Shown here: piece after piece, positions 33,690 through 46,187 of the stretch | How positions within the stretch are numbered: the first letter of the stretch is position 1 | How the letters are laid out: every line of letters begins with the position of its first letter | Source of the DNA: Blasia pusilla | Lineage: Eukaryota > Marchantiophyta > Marchantiopsida > Blasiales | Length of the DNA stretch: 64,000 nucleotides | Direction: 5' to 3' | Assembly (NCBI GenBank): GCA_050084515.1 | Contig: CM114272.1 | Location: 36,518,001-36,582,000, forward strand | Made by a program: the position numbers and the translations under genes | The notes under the pieces: generated by a model | What the model was told of the DNA's origin: nothing | The model's database searches: none | Seen by the model: the letters and a program-made list of their open reading frames with translations, nothing else

Positions 33690-34345
33690 ACTGTGAAGCT
33701 TAAATGATAACCCGTTGTAACTAGAAAATTTTAGTTGTTGCAATAAAGAATGCATGGATTTGGAGATTCGATGCTAGTAATTGTGATTTTGAGTTTGGTA
33801 GTGCATGGCAATAAGTAGTTCTTCATATGGTTAGGATGTAAGTCAAGGAGGCTAACCAATGAGTATTTGGACGTGAGAGCTTGTATTTGGATAAGGCATC
33901 TAGATCAGGACCAAGTATTGAAGTACTAGCATTTGGATCCGCCCCAACGTCGGCGGGGAAAATTAGTCTATCTTGGGGTCTGTGATGATCTCATTCATGT
34001 TGCATGAGTGAACTTAGTGACCCAAAAGTGGTGCGAGAGTTAGCTAGGTAAGCAAAAGGTTGTTTATTTAGCCAACTCATGCTACTTCACTCTAAATAGT
34101 GAGTGAAGTGTTAGGTTATAGACTAAAGTAAAGCATATTTTGATAGTTTAGATTGGTTTTTGCAGATTGATATAGACTGGTTGAAGTGGAGAAGCAAATA
34201 AATCTAAGTGCCGCAGGCGATAACCTAAGACTTAAGCCAAAAAAGAGAAATTGTGGGTTAGCTACAAAAATACGATTCGGTGTTAAGGATCGGCTTTCCT
34301 AACTTAACATTAAAAAGGTTTACGTTGATGAGACATCCACCTTCT
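33690..34345. other. Gypsy 3' untranslated region
   Basis: Sequence between the end of pol and the polypurine tract. No frame or motif recognised. Confidence 0.5.
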
Positions 34346-34358
34346 AAGGAGGGATAAG

Positions 34359-35372
34359 TGTCGCGATACTCATAACCAAACAGAACACCAAATAGGTGCC
34401 AAGCGGGACATCAAATTTCAAGTGGAATCACGATGCAATGATCGCGCTTTGGAGAGAGCTTTGGAAAGGTCTCTTGGAAAGTCCTAGAGAGACAAAACGA
34501 AATGCAGAGTTGTGCATTTCATGCGTTAGTGGTCGCAAACAAAACTTAGCCCAACCGCTAACAAAGACTTGAGATGAGTTGAGTCTTGGAAGGTTGGTTG
34601 CCAAAGAAGTGAGAACCGATTTTGGAACACGACTAGCGTTTAGGAAGTTGACTCTATTTGAACATAAAGTTTACCTCCAAGATAAGTTTGAAACAAATAA
34701 GGGCGTTGGATAGCTTATCTTGTGATGCTTCCAACGCACCAAAGATCTCAGAAAATACATTAGTAAAGCTAAGATATTGGCCAAAACAACTCGAGAGCAA
34801 TCGGTGAGGGCCACTTTGAGGGGCCTCTTGTCCTTCCCTAAAGTTAGGGGGACCCGTAGAGATCTCTACAAGTACTTGTAAGGAGGAGTCTCTCCAAAAG
34901 TCTTGGAACACGAATTCCCACTATGAGCACCAAACGGCGTCTCAGGGCACGGGATGGAACGGAGTTTGGCGTTGGAACTCGAAACAAACCCAAACCTAAT
35001 CCAAGGAGTGGACTTTGTACACCACGCTTGGATTCCGACCTATGATTCATTTGTGTGAGTCTCGGTTAGGACTCATTGGATATCCATCGGACAGTTGGAA
35101 CCGCTAGGCACGAAATGTCATTTGACGTTCTAAACCAACTGAAAATCTGTCCCAAGTCTTTGAGACTTGCCCGAGTTGTTAACCGCGAAACTAGGAAGGT
35201 TGAGCTTGATGAGACCTAGAGACAAGAACTCCAAAAGTTAGCCCGCTGATTGATCCAAGACCCAACTAACCAGTGTGTGTTTGGATGTAGATCAACGTTG
35301 AGAGCGTGACTCTCAAATCGACGCCTTCATAACAACAAAGATTAACGTTCAAGGAGAGTATCATTTACGACA
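34359..35372 (+). repeat. 3' LTR of the gypsy element
   Basis: Begins TGTCGCGATACTCATAACC and ends TTTACGACA. It aligns with 27997-29026. The purine-rich AAGGAGGGATAAG directly precedes it. Confidence 0.9.
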
Positions 35373-35377
35373 CCTTC

Positions 35378-36209
35378 ATTTCTCTACTTTAGTAAGATGG
35401 GACTAAAGGAGAGAGGTTTACACTATGCACAAAGTAGATAAATAGACCAGTGACTTGACTCTCGAAAACCATGGTTGGCTAGTTGCTAAGCGTATTCGAA
35501 CTTAAACTCATTAAAGGCGGTTGCTGGCCTCAACGCCATAATTTCGATTATGATAACCTCACTCGAATCATCGAACATTCTAAAGTTCTAATGACATCAC
35601 GGCCTCTACAAGGACTACATAAGAATTAATACTATAGGTTCAGTTCCAAAAATGAAAACTCATTCCAACCAAATTAGCAATTGAACTCTAGTTCCCAATG
35701 ACATCGTTGGCCTCTATAGGGACTACATAAGAATTAATACTATAGATCCGGCCCAAAATACAAACTCATTTCCAACCTAATAAGCAATTGGAACTCTAGT
35801 TCCAAAAGAACAAGCCAACCTCGTCGAGTACCAAAGAAATCCAAGATTTGAATGACATCTCCCGCTTCAATCAAAAATATACATAGATGTAGATGTACTA
35901 TCGAAATAAGAGTTGAATCAACAAGAAATGAGAACAGTGTCAATCAAAAAGTCTAGTTGCAAACCCTAAACCCTAAACTTTGACATGCTAAGTAGTTATA
36001 GAAATGATAGGTTGACCAAAATACCTTCACAAAGGGCACTCGGGAATCCAACTCTAAATGACATCGCTGCTTGTAATAAAAATATACATCCAATTGCATC
36101 TGAAGTATGGATCTACCACGGTTGATAGCCTTGAATCCAAAAATAAAAAATTTGACTCAAAGATCTCAACAATGAGCATTCCTTTCTAAGCTCTTTCTTG
36201 GCTTCCCCG
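35378..36209. repeat. Diverged repeats upstream of array 2
   Basis: Two related blocks occur at about 35585-35703 and 35704-35803, sharing GACTACATAAGAATTAATACTATA, ATGACATC and GAACTCTAGTTCC. A CAAACCCTAAACCCTAAAC stretch at 35956 is telomere-like in wording but too short to mean much. No gene seen. Confidence 0.55.
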
Positions 36210-37780
36210 GCCTCAAAAGTCAAGATCGATTGTAGTTCCCAAATGATATTGTAAGGACTCTTTCTCGCTACCTTGCCATCCATGAGCTATAGATCTACTT
36301 TTCAAAATAACAAGGAGGATCAATCGAACTCAAGTTCCCAAATGAGATCGCTAACCTCTTTTCTTGGCTTCCTCACCATCAAAACTCTAGATCGATTCTT
36401 GAAATGAGAATGAGTATCAATCAGAACTTAGGTTCTAGTTTTGAGACGAACACATCTCTACAACTTTGAGGCTTTCAAAACTAGATTTCCCAAATCAAAT
36501 CGGTGGGCTCTTTGCCATGCTACTCACCATTGGAACTATAGATCTAGTTCTCAAAATGAGAAGGGAGGATCAATCCCAAACTCAAATTACGGTCCAAAGA
36601 TAAGATCTGAGCCCTAACGGGACGTTTGGAGCTGTAGTTCTCAAATGGGATTGAGCCTCTTTCTTAGCGTCCTCAACATCAGAACTATAGATCTAGTTTC
36701 CAAAGGAGAAGGAGGATCAATCAAAACTCAGGTTCGTTCCCGCGATAAGAACGAGCCCAAACCGGAGCATTTGGAACCGTAATTCCCAAATGAGATCATG
36801 GGCCTCCTTCCTTGCTTCCTCACTATCATAACTATAGATCCACTTCTTGAAATGAAAAGGAGGATCAATCGGAACTCAAGTTCAGTTTAAGAGACTAGAA
36901 TAGATCCTAAACAATGGCATCTGAACTCTAGATCCTAAATCAAGTCGATGGCCTTTTTATGTCGCTGGACAATCGGAACTATAGGTCCAATTCTCAAAAT
37001 GAGAAGGAGGATGAGTCAAACAAGGTTTTGATTCCATGGACAATAACTGAGCCCAAACGCGGGCATTCAAAATTTTAGTTCCTAAATGAGATCGCTGGCC
37101 TCCTTCCTGGCTTCCTCCTTATTAGAACTATCGATCTAGTTCTCAAAATGAAAAGGAGGATCAATCGAACTCGGAGTTCGGTTCCTAGCACAAGAACGGA
37201 GCCCTAAACGTGGGCATTCAGAATTAAAGATCCCAAATCAAATTTCTGATTTCTTGGCTACCTCACCAACGGAATCAGATCCAATTCTTGAAATGAGAAA
37301 GGACTATCAATCTGAACTCAGGTTTTGGTTTGAGATGAGAATCGAGCCCTAAATGAGGGCATTCGAACTCGAGATCCCAAATCAAATCGTTAGCCTCTTT
37401 CTCAACTACCTCACCAACAAAACTATAGATCTAATTCTTGAATTGAAAAGGAGGATCAATTGGAACTTAGGTGATGGTCCTAGAAACAAAAACGGATCCC
37501 TTAAATGAGGACATACGGAACTGTAGTTTTCCAAATCAAATCGTTGGAATTGCTCCTCTAGTGTTAGAAATGAGAACGAGAATTTACAACTTACTAGTCG
37601 GAAATGGAATTCAATTGAACTTGGCGAGACCTCCTAATGAGCTCGTGGATGAGCATGATACTAGTTGGATGTATAGTTGATTTGACAAGCACAATGGATT
37701 TTCAAATCATTTATATGACTTGAGCAACCGGTGTTTTAGTACCTCCTTATATTCCCTTTACGAATATAATGATACTATGT
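36210..37780. repeat. Degenerate tandem array 2 with flank
   Basis: Same unit family and orientation as 1454-2880 (AACTATAGATC, TCTCAAAATGAGAAGGAGGATCAATC, GAACTCAGGTT, GGGCATT, CCCAAATCAAATCG). Roughly a dozen diverged units of about 115-130 bp. The 3' flank 37540-37750 matches 2890-3120. Confidence 0.75.
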
Positions 37781-39350
37781 AGATGCATCAAACGCAGATT
37801 AGATCAATCACAGCATACCTACGTTACTTAACCTAATACTTGCATTGATTTGAAAATTTAAATTTGACGTCACAGATTAAGGATCCGTGTCAAAGTAGAT
37901 AGATATCGTGACATCAAAACCTATGTTACTTAAACTAGTACTGCGACGATTTCAAATTTCAAATTTGACGTTATTGTTAGTGATCCCAGTGTCGAGAAGA
38001 TATTGCACATCAGATCAAACCATATATGTTGAAATCCACCCGATCCACTCCCTCAATCAATTATGAAAACCAATTGCTAAGATTGACGAAAGGGGCACGG
38101 ATCGATCACCTCAAACTCACTTCTAGTTGGAATCTATATAATCCTCGCTCATTCCATTAGGGAATATTTTCTCCTCATTCCTCTATCAACCCAACCAGGA
38201 GCCTGGTATCCCAATGTCCTCTGTCCCTCCTCCTTTCACTCTCTTCAATCCATAACTAGCGCTATACCACCTAACCATAATTTTAATGATAGACGTCAAA
38301 GGGCGGCCATATCATCTAAGTAGCTTATGGATTTAACTTCTTGAAAGACCTCTACACATAAAATCATCTATTTTTCCTTCTCAGACCATCTATCCTTTCC
38401 AAATCAATTCACTTAGGTCTCTATCCACAAAAATTTCCTCTCTCATGTCTGTGGACCTCCATGCTAATTTGACAAATCAATTTTGACTTCTATTTTACTT
38501 CATCATGTGGCTCGTAAGTACATCGTCACGATATAGAGTCGAGTCACCATTCAAATAATTGTGTAAGTGTGATGAAAACTCCATAACTTGTGATTTCAAT
38601 CTATTTTATTTTGGAATAGATTTTTTTAAAGGAATAGGCATTAGACTCCAATTTGACCATAGTCACAAGTACAAATTCTATCCAACCAACCCAATCACGT
38701 CGGATATGTGTAACCCTACACAAGATTTCTTAGAAAAGCTCCAGAGTTGAATCAGATCTAAAGATCCGATTCCAACTGAATTTGGCCAGTTTACATTCAC
38801 AAAATCGCTAACATTGCCCTTCCCATGTCCCATAAAGAGATAGCTTAGGTTCTACTATATGGGATCTTAAGATCCGATTGAAATTCATTGAGAACTTGAG
38901 TTCTAATTGGGCTATCGTACGTGCATGGGCCCCATGGAAAAGATATCTAGCTAGAACCATAGTTCCAAATCAAGCATTTGTGCATGATGGTTGCACCACA
39001 ATTGGATCTTAAGATCCGAATAGGACATTAAGATCCAATCATGACTTCACTTTCGAAAAAGTGTGAACCTCTAGGTTATTTGTCCAAATTGGAACTATAG
39101 ATCCAAATGTAACAACGTAAATGGAAATCACGTGAGAGTGTGTGTAGTGCCTCATCTCCTTTCCTTTGATTAGTTGATGTGGGGTGGATATGATGGAAGG
39201 TTAAGGAAGAAGAAGAAGGAATAGGTGAAGTTCTTCGAGGAAAAAGGTTTCCCATTGCCCGATTACTAAAACATATTTAGTAAATAAACTCATGAATAAG
39301 TCTTGCAAAACACTATTGTAATGCAACCATGGCTGGTGAGTAAACCTTCC
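37781..39350. other. No gene seen
   Basis: AT-rich DNA. Around 37850-37990 two phrases with AAATTTGACGT repeat. At 38860-39110 there are GATCTTAAGATCC words similar to those at 17380-17750. No coding region recognised. Confidence 0.4.
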
Positions 39351-39369
39351 CTTAATTGATCCTTCACTC

Positions 39370-40995
39370 ATGCTGCATTTATCAGTATTTATCTTGTTTT
39401 GATGTGAAGGCTCACCATATCTCCACTTGGCTAATAATGGTAGTACCTTTGGAGATGAACTATGATATTGAAAAATTGGCTATATTGTGGATCGTGCATG
39501 AGACTTTCCATTATTCTCAGAATGGATTCGGCGGCAATCTGAGTACACATTCTTAGACTCTGATCCACCCAGATATGGATAAATATGTCTACTTCTTTCT
39601 TACTCCACCTCGAATATCCATCTTAGCTTACAAGAGAATGGAAGATAATAGAAGCATATGGAAACCACTTTCGTCTATTAGATCAAAGTGATAGTCATTT
39701 TGTCACATATGATTCAGGGTTGATATTTATATTCGAGCAAATGAGCAATGACAAAGTTAGGGGATGGATGGAAATAAGATATATAGGAGAGCTAAGCGAT
39801 ATCTAAAGATTGGACTATGGTAACATATCTAGTCTTATCTTACTCATGAAAGGGAACAGGGTGTAACAGTTAGCGTGGGGCCGGACCTACGATGAACCGT
39901 GATAATAATGGTTTTTACTATCAAACTTCAGGAAAATGATGTGTGAGTGGTCCAAGAGGATGGGAAGGTTGTACATATAGACTGCTATTTCCAATCAAGA
40001 AGGAACTTGACAAAGTTGATGGAATTCATTTCCACGAGCTTGAGAAGAGACCATGAGGATATAGGGGTTCCAGGAGAGATCTCCAAATCCAAGAGTTTTA
40101 TTACCTCCTTATGGAGTTATTGAACTAGACCCTAATCCTATTCTTGCACCATTGACTATAACATTGAGTGTATCCTCTCCTCATCCAATCATTGGACAAT
40201 CTCCAAATCAAAGAGTTCACCGTCTTCAAAGCTAGTCACTATTGTGCTCTTGTTTCCAATTCTTCCCACATGTTGCTAAGGCTATTCATACATTAAGTGG
40301 ACTAGATGTAGTTGCCACTTATACCAATTGGTCCAAATAGAAAAGGAGCAACAAAAGATGCTACTGTCATTGCAAGTGAACCAATTTGTTCAAGTATGTG
40401 AGTTGAGAGTGTTGTTGTGCACTATACTTTTATATGAATGAAGAATCATGATCTATTTCAAAGGGTGGTTAATATCTTCTTAATTTTGATTGTAGAGAGC
40501 ACAAATGAGGCCCCAATCATTCTAGGAAAACGCCATGGGTAGGACAACTGGGAGATGCAATTTGAAGGCCACAAAATTTTTAGAGGAGAATGACAAAGTG
40601 TAGGAATGGTGGGAAATGGTGGATCAATGGAGTTGGATAATGTGGATCTTCTGCAAAAGCCAACAGTAGTGAGAAAATCAACACTTAGGAAGATGACCCG
40701 AGAGGCTACCAAGCCAAGGCTCAAATTTGTGGTGCCTTCATTCCAATAGTTGATGACACATGAGAATCCCTCACTGGTTGTAGGTTATGGAAAATTGCAT
40801 GTTGCTTGTTCTACTTTCCATGGACGTGAGATTCCAAATGGGCATTGTGTTGTCCATTTGACCAAGGTCTATAAGAGAAGATGCATTTTCCATTTCAAAT
40901 AAAGTGACGATCCACAAGTAAACTTATGTTGGAGATGCCCTTGATAGTGTAGTGTTATGGCCATCTCATCTTCTTATGCCTTCTCAAAAGTAGTG
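39370..40995 (+). pseudogene. CACTA (En/Spm) transposon protein, decayed C-terminal part
   Basis: Read across frames, 39680-40000 gives DSHFVTYDSGLIFIFEQ, RGWMEIRYIGELSDI, RLDYGNISSLILLMKGN, DNNGFYY and later KVVHIDCYFQSRR. This resembles the DUF4216 domain that follows the TNP2 transposase in plant CACTA proteins (Y.G...I..LDY...LLMK/FKC.W). Further on, 40790-40985 gives YGKLHVACSTFHGREIPNGH, VVHLTKVYKRR, DDPQV, then GDALDSVVLWPSHLL. This resembles the GxAVGS.V.WP-type domain found after DUF4216 in the same proteins. Many stops and shifts. The transposase core itself is not visible. Domain names are from memory and need a profile search. Confidence 0.55.
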
Positions 40996-42480
40996 GCACC
41001 TTCCCTTTGTGTTTAGTTGTTTTGAGTGTGGCCATTCAAATGTAATTGTAAATTCTAGTCTTAATTTTGATCTATTTAGGAGGAGGGGTTTAGGATATTT
41101 AGTCATTCATATGGAGGTTTTTGTACTCACTAGTGAGAAACCTTCCTATGAGTTTCAATTTTGAGTCTTGCCATTTCCATGTATTATAATTCAAGTCTTT
41201 ATTTTGAGACAATGAGAGGGGGGTTTGTAGTAGTATAGATGGTCAAAGGGGAGGTTTTGAACTCAAAAAGTAGAGGACTCGATCTTTGTGTTTCAATTTT
41301 GAGTGTGGCATTTTAGATGTACTTTCGTAAATTCATATCTCAATTTTTGAGTCTATGAGGAAACGCATTTGTACTCACTTGGATGTAAAAAAGCATTTTG
41401 TACTTGTGGATTTCAATAGACAAGCATTTCTGAATGTAAACTGCGATAAGATGCTACAACGGTGTGGGTAGATACAACATTAATTTCCTCTGTATGATTT
41501 CACATGATCTTGGTAGCTCTAGGAATGTAGTTATGGTAGAATGGCTAAATCTCCTTTGTTGGATATAAGATAAGTAGTAATAAGAGGGTATGTAGAGGAA
41601 GAAAGCCATCAAAGTTGAATAGAAGTTTGGAAGGTAATTCATATGTATGGTTTTCATAGATACAAAATGGACTCTAAATGCCAAATATAATGTATATGAT
41701 TCTATCAACAATAAATCAACCATCTCATATATGAATGATTGGCTATAGTTGTTTATGTCACTTGCATAAATGTTTTGTATATTGTTTGTTGTAATGATAG
41801 GATCAGAATGACATGGACAAGTCATTTTAATGACTCATAATCATTCTTTATTGCATTTGCCGAGCCATTATTTGTTACTCACGAGTCATTCCCAGTCAAT
41901 CTTTACGACTCGTTTAGTCATTCTTTATGACTCATCTAGTCACAAACAATGACCAGTGAAGTCGATTTAGTGACTTTGTTGAATAAAAAAATGATACTCA
42001 AATATGACTACCATCGGTTTGATAACAACTTATATGACTAGGGTAATTTTTATTATAGTAACTATAATCTGATTAAGTAATTCGAGTTCATAGCCCTGGT
42101 TTGAGTAACATCGATCATTTTTGAGCTCATCCACGCGGGGTTTTAGCTATTGTGATTCAATGGGATAGAGGCTTAAGGTCCCTATCCAATTGGTTGAGCA
42201 TCATCGTACTGCCTAAATCAAAATGTCCTTTGAATGAAGATTCTAAGCCAAGAAAAACACTCCATGATGTACACATCAGTACATTCTGAGAGCAATCCCG
42301 AGTTTTGCAAAGATCACGAAAGATTCGAGTTGATCGAATATTCCGAGGCAACAAGCAGATTTGACATAATCTTATAGGTTTAAGTAGGAGTAGACAGCCG
42401 AAGAGCGCTAGGCTAGAAAAGGAGGTCAATGAAAGTGAGTGTTGCCTTCAAAATAATGTAAGCTTTTTATATGGTTGTAT
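40996..42480. other. No gene seen; short GACTCAT-type repeats
   Basis: Around 41825-41960 the words GACTCAT, TCATTCTTTATGACTCAT and AGTCATT recur several times. The remaining sequence is AT-rich with no convincing frame. Confidence 0.4.
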
Positions 42481-42499
42481 ATCTAAAGTTGTCTGTCGG

Positions 42500-43441
42500 T
42501 TTGCATGAAATCTTCCCTATCTAGCCTTGAAATGAACGTGAGCGCACCCACCCTAATCGAACATTGAAACCAACAATGTGTCCCCATTACGGCAAACGCA
42601 TATTCTCAGAGATCTACTGCCAAAGACACGTTCACTCAAACAATCTCAGCCAGATCCGCCTCCCCAAACACGAGACAATTGTAAAATTTAGTTGAGCGGC
42701 TCCAAAGATCGTAAGTAGGAGGGCAGATTGTGAGCTTTCTCGCACCTTATCACCAAAGGTGGCGGAGGCCTCATTGACAATGAGCAAAAGCCCACGGAGA
42801 GGCCAAGAGAAAGCGCAGGATACTCAAGAGAGCATAGGAGCCGACGAGTGAGCACAAATGGCCGTGGGGAGGGTCTATCCTCGACCACCTCATTTGTCGT
42901 TCAAGTGGGCGACGATGGATCCACGTGAGAGAAAGTGCAAGATGTCTTGAGAGACTAGAAGCACTCTAGAGAGAGCGAGGAGCAACCAAGGCCGGTAAGG
43001 CGCTCATGAGTGCAAGGAGTGAAGAGAGTCAGTGAGCACTCGTGAGAGAGAGCACAAATGATCGGCGAGGTGCCGCCCCTTCTTATTGGCGTTCAGAAGT
43101 GGAGACAATGGAGGAGGGCCATAGAGAGAAGCTGCTAGCGAATCGGACCTGTCGATCTTGATGCCTCTAAATCGAATAAGCTCCAATCGGGATCTTCTCG
43201 GCGAGATCGGTTGGTCGATTTTGATGCCCGTGCATCTAACGATGGATAGGGCGGGGCGACTCCGTCCAATCGCTGCCCTAGATCTAACGATGGTGCGACT
43301 GACCTTCTCTTTGTGGTGGACCGTCGATCCGGATAAAAATGATCGGACGGTATAGATTGAAGTAGATATGACAACCATAAACCCTCTTCTCACCGATTTT
43401 GTAAAAAAACCCAAATTTAACCTTTCTTTCTTTTCCCTCAT
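42500..43441. other. Moderate-GC stretch, unassigned
   Basis: The longest frame (43441-43004, minus, 145 codons) is Arg/Ser-rich and contains two similar segments (TGIKIDQP and RGIKIDRS) from a local DNA repeat near 43150-43240. No domain recognised. Confidence 0.35.
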
Positions 43442-43860
43442 TTCACTTATTTACTTTTTTCCTATGTTTTTCCCATCTTATCGTTGTTTTTCAATTTCCC
43501 CATCTTTGTACTTTTGTCTTCTAAAATGATTTCCCCCTATTTCCTTCCCTTACTTTCCATATTTTCTCTTTAAAATAAATTTACTCTACCACATAGAAAA
43601 TGTTTATAATATTCTAATTTTTTTTTCTTCCCTAGCACTTCTTCACGATAGATTACATTCTTATTTTCTGTCATATGGGTAATTTTTTTCCCTCACTCAC
43701 TTTTCCACCAGGTGTTCCCCTTTAGTTTTTTTTTCCTTCTTTTCCCTTTTCAAATTCTTATCTTAGACTATTACACAAAATTTCCCTAGCAACTTCTTTT
43801 CCTTTCCATTTCTCCTTAATTATTTGTTTGCATTGTTTTTTATTATCTTATAAATTTTCT
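43385..43860. other. Strand-asymmetric pyrimidine-rich tract
   Basis: The plus strand is strongly biased to T and C for over 450 bp (TTTCTTTTCCCTCATTTCAC, CCCTATTTCCTTCCCTTAC and similar), with few G. No coding potential. Such tracts can form triplex DNA or be matrix-attachment-like, but nothing specific is shown. Confidence 0.6.
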
Positions 43861-44720
43861 TATGTGTTGAGTGAGATTAATCTAGCTGTAAATGTCTACA
43901 AAATGGTCGATGGGATGAGGAATTCTGCACGTCGTGATATTAAAATTTTACCCTTAGCCTATTTGTAGCGAAAGCACATCTTACTCCATAATTCAATATC
44001 TCCTTCATAATCTCTTTGTTGTTGTGCTTTTATCTTTGTGTTTCATTGCATTTTACACATGCATACACATAACTATATGGTTGGCCTTATTGCATGATCC
44101 CTCTTCCAAAACATCCCCTACGGGATTACGATTATCCAGAAAAGTCCCTTTGTAAAGGGCCAAAGAAATCAAGAAATTGGTGACAAAGAAAGTTAGAGGA
44201 TCGAAGAAAACAAAAATCTCTTGTCCTCATTCCATCATCTCCCACCGAGCTTTAGTATATGGCCAATTATATGGGAATTACATTCTAATCCTTTCTAGCT
44301 TTGCTTAGCTTTAGGCTAACTTTATTTTGTTTCATACTAACTTTGTGGCATGCAATCTGATTTCATGGTCTTTTATTCCATCAAATCCAACCTTTGCATG
44401 ATTTTGAAAAGGTGTTACATGTGGAGCACAAAATGAAAAAAAAATTGTGTTGAGACTTTAAAATCAGAAACTAAAAAAGATTTATCTATTATAGAGATTA
44501 CAACAATAGAAAGACAAGTTATTGGAGGAAGCCCGTCTGGTTCTTATGATGATCCACACTCACGATAGACAAATCTCTTCCTCCATCATGTAATACTACA
44601 AGGTATGGTTTCTCACATTTCCTCTATTATACATACAATGCATATTCTAGTGAAATTTAGATGATATAATTCTAACTTTTTAATTTGTTTATAGGCGTGT
44701 GATTCAAGATGGGATTATGG
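43861..44720. other. No gene seen
   Basis: AT-rich; no recognisable coding region on either strand. Confidence 0.4.
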
Positions 44721-45210
44721 ATATTCTTACTATGGAAGATATATGTATATCTTAAGATGATCAACCTCTAAATAATGCAAACGACTATTATGGAAGACAT
44801 ATCTATTCCACAAGATGATGACGCGTTATCAAAAATATCCCCACACTTCATACATCTGAGGTATCCACTCATGTAACGCCTATAGTCGTTGAGCAAGTAT
44901 CTTTTTGCATATCATGGAGTAAATCTCCGAATTGAGAGTGTTGAATCACCAATTCATAATGTAACATGTAACATTCCTACTATGGAGGATATGTGTAACT
45001 CAAGATGGTCCACCTATGCATAATAATGCTACGCTATTATGGAAGACATATATGTTCAACATAATTACGATATTATGAACCATATCCATACACTTCATAC
45101 GTTTGAGGTATCCACTCATGTAATGCCTATAGTCATTGAGCAAGTATCTTCTACATGTCATGCAATAAAGTTTCCAATTGAGAGTGCTCGCTCACCCATT
45201 CATAATGTTA
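44721..45210. repeat. Tandem duplication of about 250 bp
   Basis: 44721-44970 and 44971-45210 share TTCCTACTATGGAGGATAT, TATTATGGAAGACATAT, GAGGTATCCACTCATGTAA, GAGCAAGTATC and AATTGAGAGTG, with moderate divergence. The second copy is open on the plus strand (45039-45347). It lies upstream of the Helitron coding region and may belong to it. Confidence 0.8.
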
Positions 45211-46187
45211 GACAAGTTTCAAGAGTCAACTTGTCACCGATGTTGCCGCAATTTGGAACTTCAAGAGAGCTATATAATGAAGTAAAGATTACAAGGAGGT
45301 ATCAACCAAGTAATTGGTCATACTCTTTGTACAAGTCCTATTCTTAAGGCATTGTCCCCATTCTTTAAATCATTGATTTTGGTGTTGGGATAAAAGTCTT
45401 CATTTTCTTTCACACACTCGAGCTTACAATTGTGCTCTTCAATTAGCATCTACGGGAGCTCAAGTCAAGGATAAGTTTCTCGTACCAAACACTTTCATAT
45501 CTAAGGTGGGATTTATCACAACATAGGCCCATTACATCTGATGAGGAGAGTAATCCCAATTCAATCGGCTATACATCTAATTATACTGAAAATGAATTGG
45601 AAAATCATGGAAGAGTTATGTCGATGATCTTCAACTAAAAATCTTAAGAGGATTGCAAGATATGTCACATAAACATAATCCTTATGTGAGGATATTTTGA
45701 AACCTTTGAAAATGAGGCAAATGGACCTAATCTTTGTATTATTCTAAAGGCATAATCGAGGAATGGATTCTAAATTATAGCTTAACCAAAATGCATCTCA
45801 GTTGCTACAATCTTGCCTAGTGATGGTAGTGAACCATGACCATCGTGATATTATTTTCAAGTACATGTGGAGAAGTTCATCGTATTTCAGATCTAAATGT
45901 AGCATATGTTCCATTGCATTTTATTCTATTATTTGACTATAGTGAAGCGGGTTAGCATCCAAGAATAGCCCTTGGGAGATTGGAAGAAATCACAATTGCA
46001 ATATTTTACTATAATGGATGGAGATATGGAAGAATTGGATGCATATGATTGCATAGAGGAAGAAAGAATCGATGAGATTGCTCATCAAGGAAGGAGAAAA
46101 ATTATTACAAATTTCACAATTTGCTTCTTTTCGACTTCAAGTCCATGTCGGTGTAGAAGATGATAGTCATTTGGTTAGATTTGGTTG

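Larger units (their letters stand above)
27992..35377 (+). mobile_element. Ty3/gypsy LTR retrotransposon of the chromovirus type, complete but dead
   Basis: Two LTRs of 1030 and 1014 bp (27997-29026, 34359-35372) flank gag-pol relics in the order gag, CCHC knuckle, protease, RT, RNase H, integrase and chromodomain, as in plant chromoviruses. Flanking pentamers are CCTTG (27992-27996) and CCTTC (35373-35377), probably a target-site duplication with one change. A purine run (AAGGAGGGATAAG) precedes the 3' LTR as the expected polypurine tract. The LTRs differ by many substitutions and small indels, and every domain has stops or shifts, so the insertion is old. The element cannot encode active proteins. 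Confidence 0.9.

Noticed and set aside
35956-35975. CCCTAAA-like telomeric repeat
   Set aside because: Only two units inside degenerate repeat DNA; not a telomere tract.
38559-38750. 63-codon plus frame
   Set aside because: No motif and surrounded by AT-rich DNA with similar chance frames.
43004-43441. 145-codon minus-strand frame
   Set aside because: Arg/Ser-rich, with an internal DNA repeat, and its N-terminus runs into the pyrimidine-rich tract. Likely chance.
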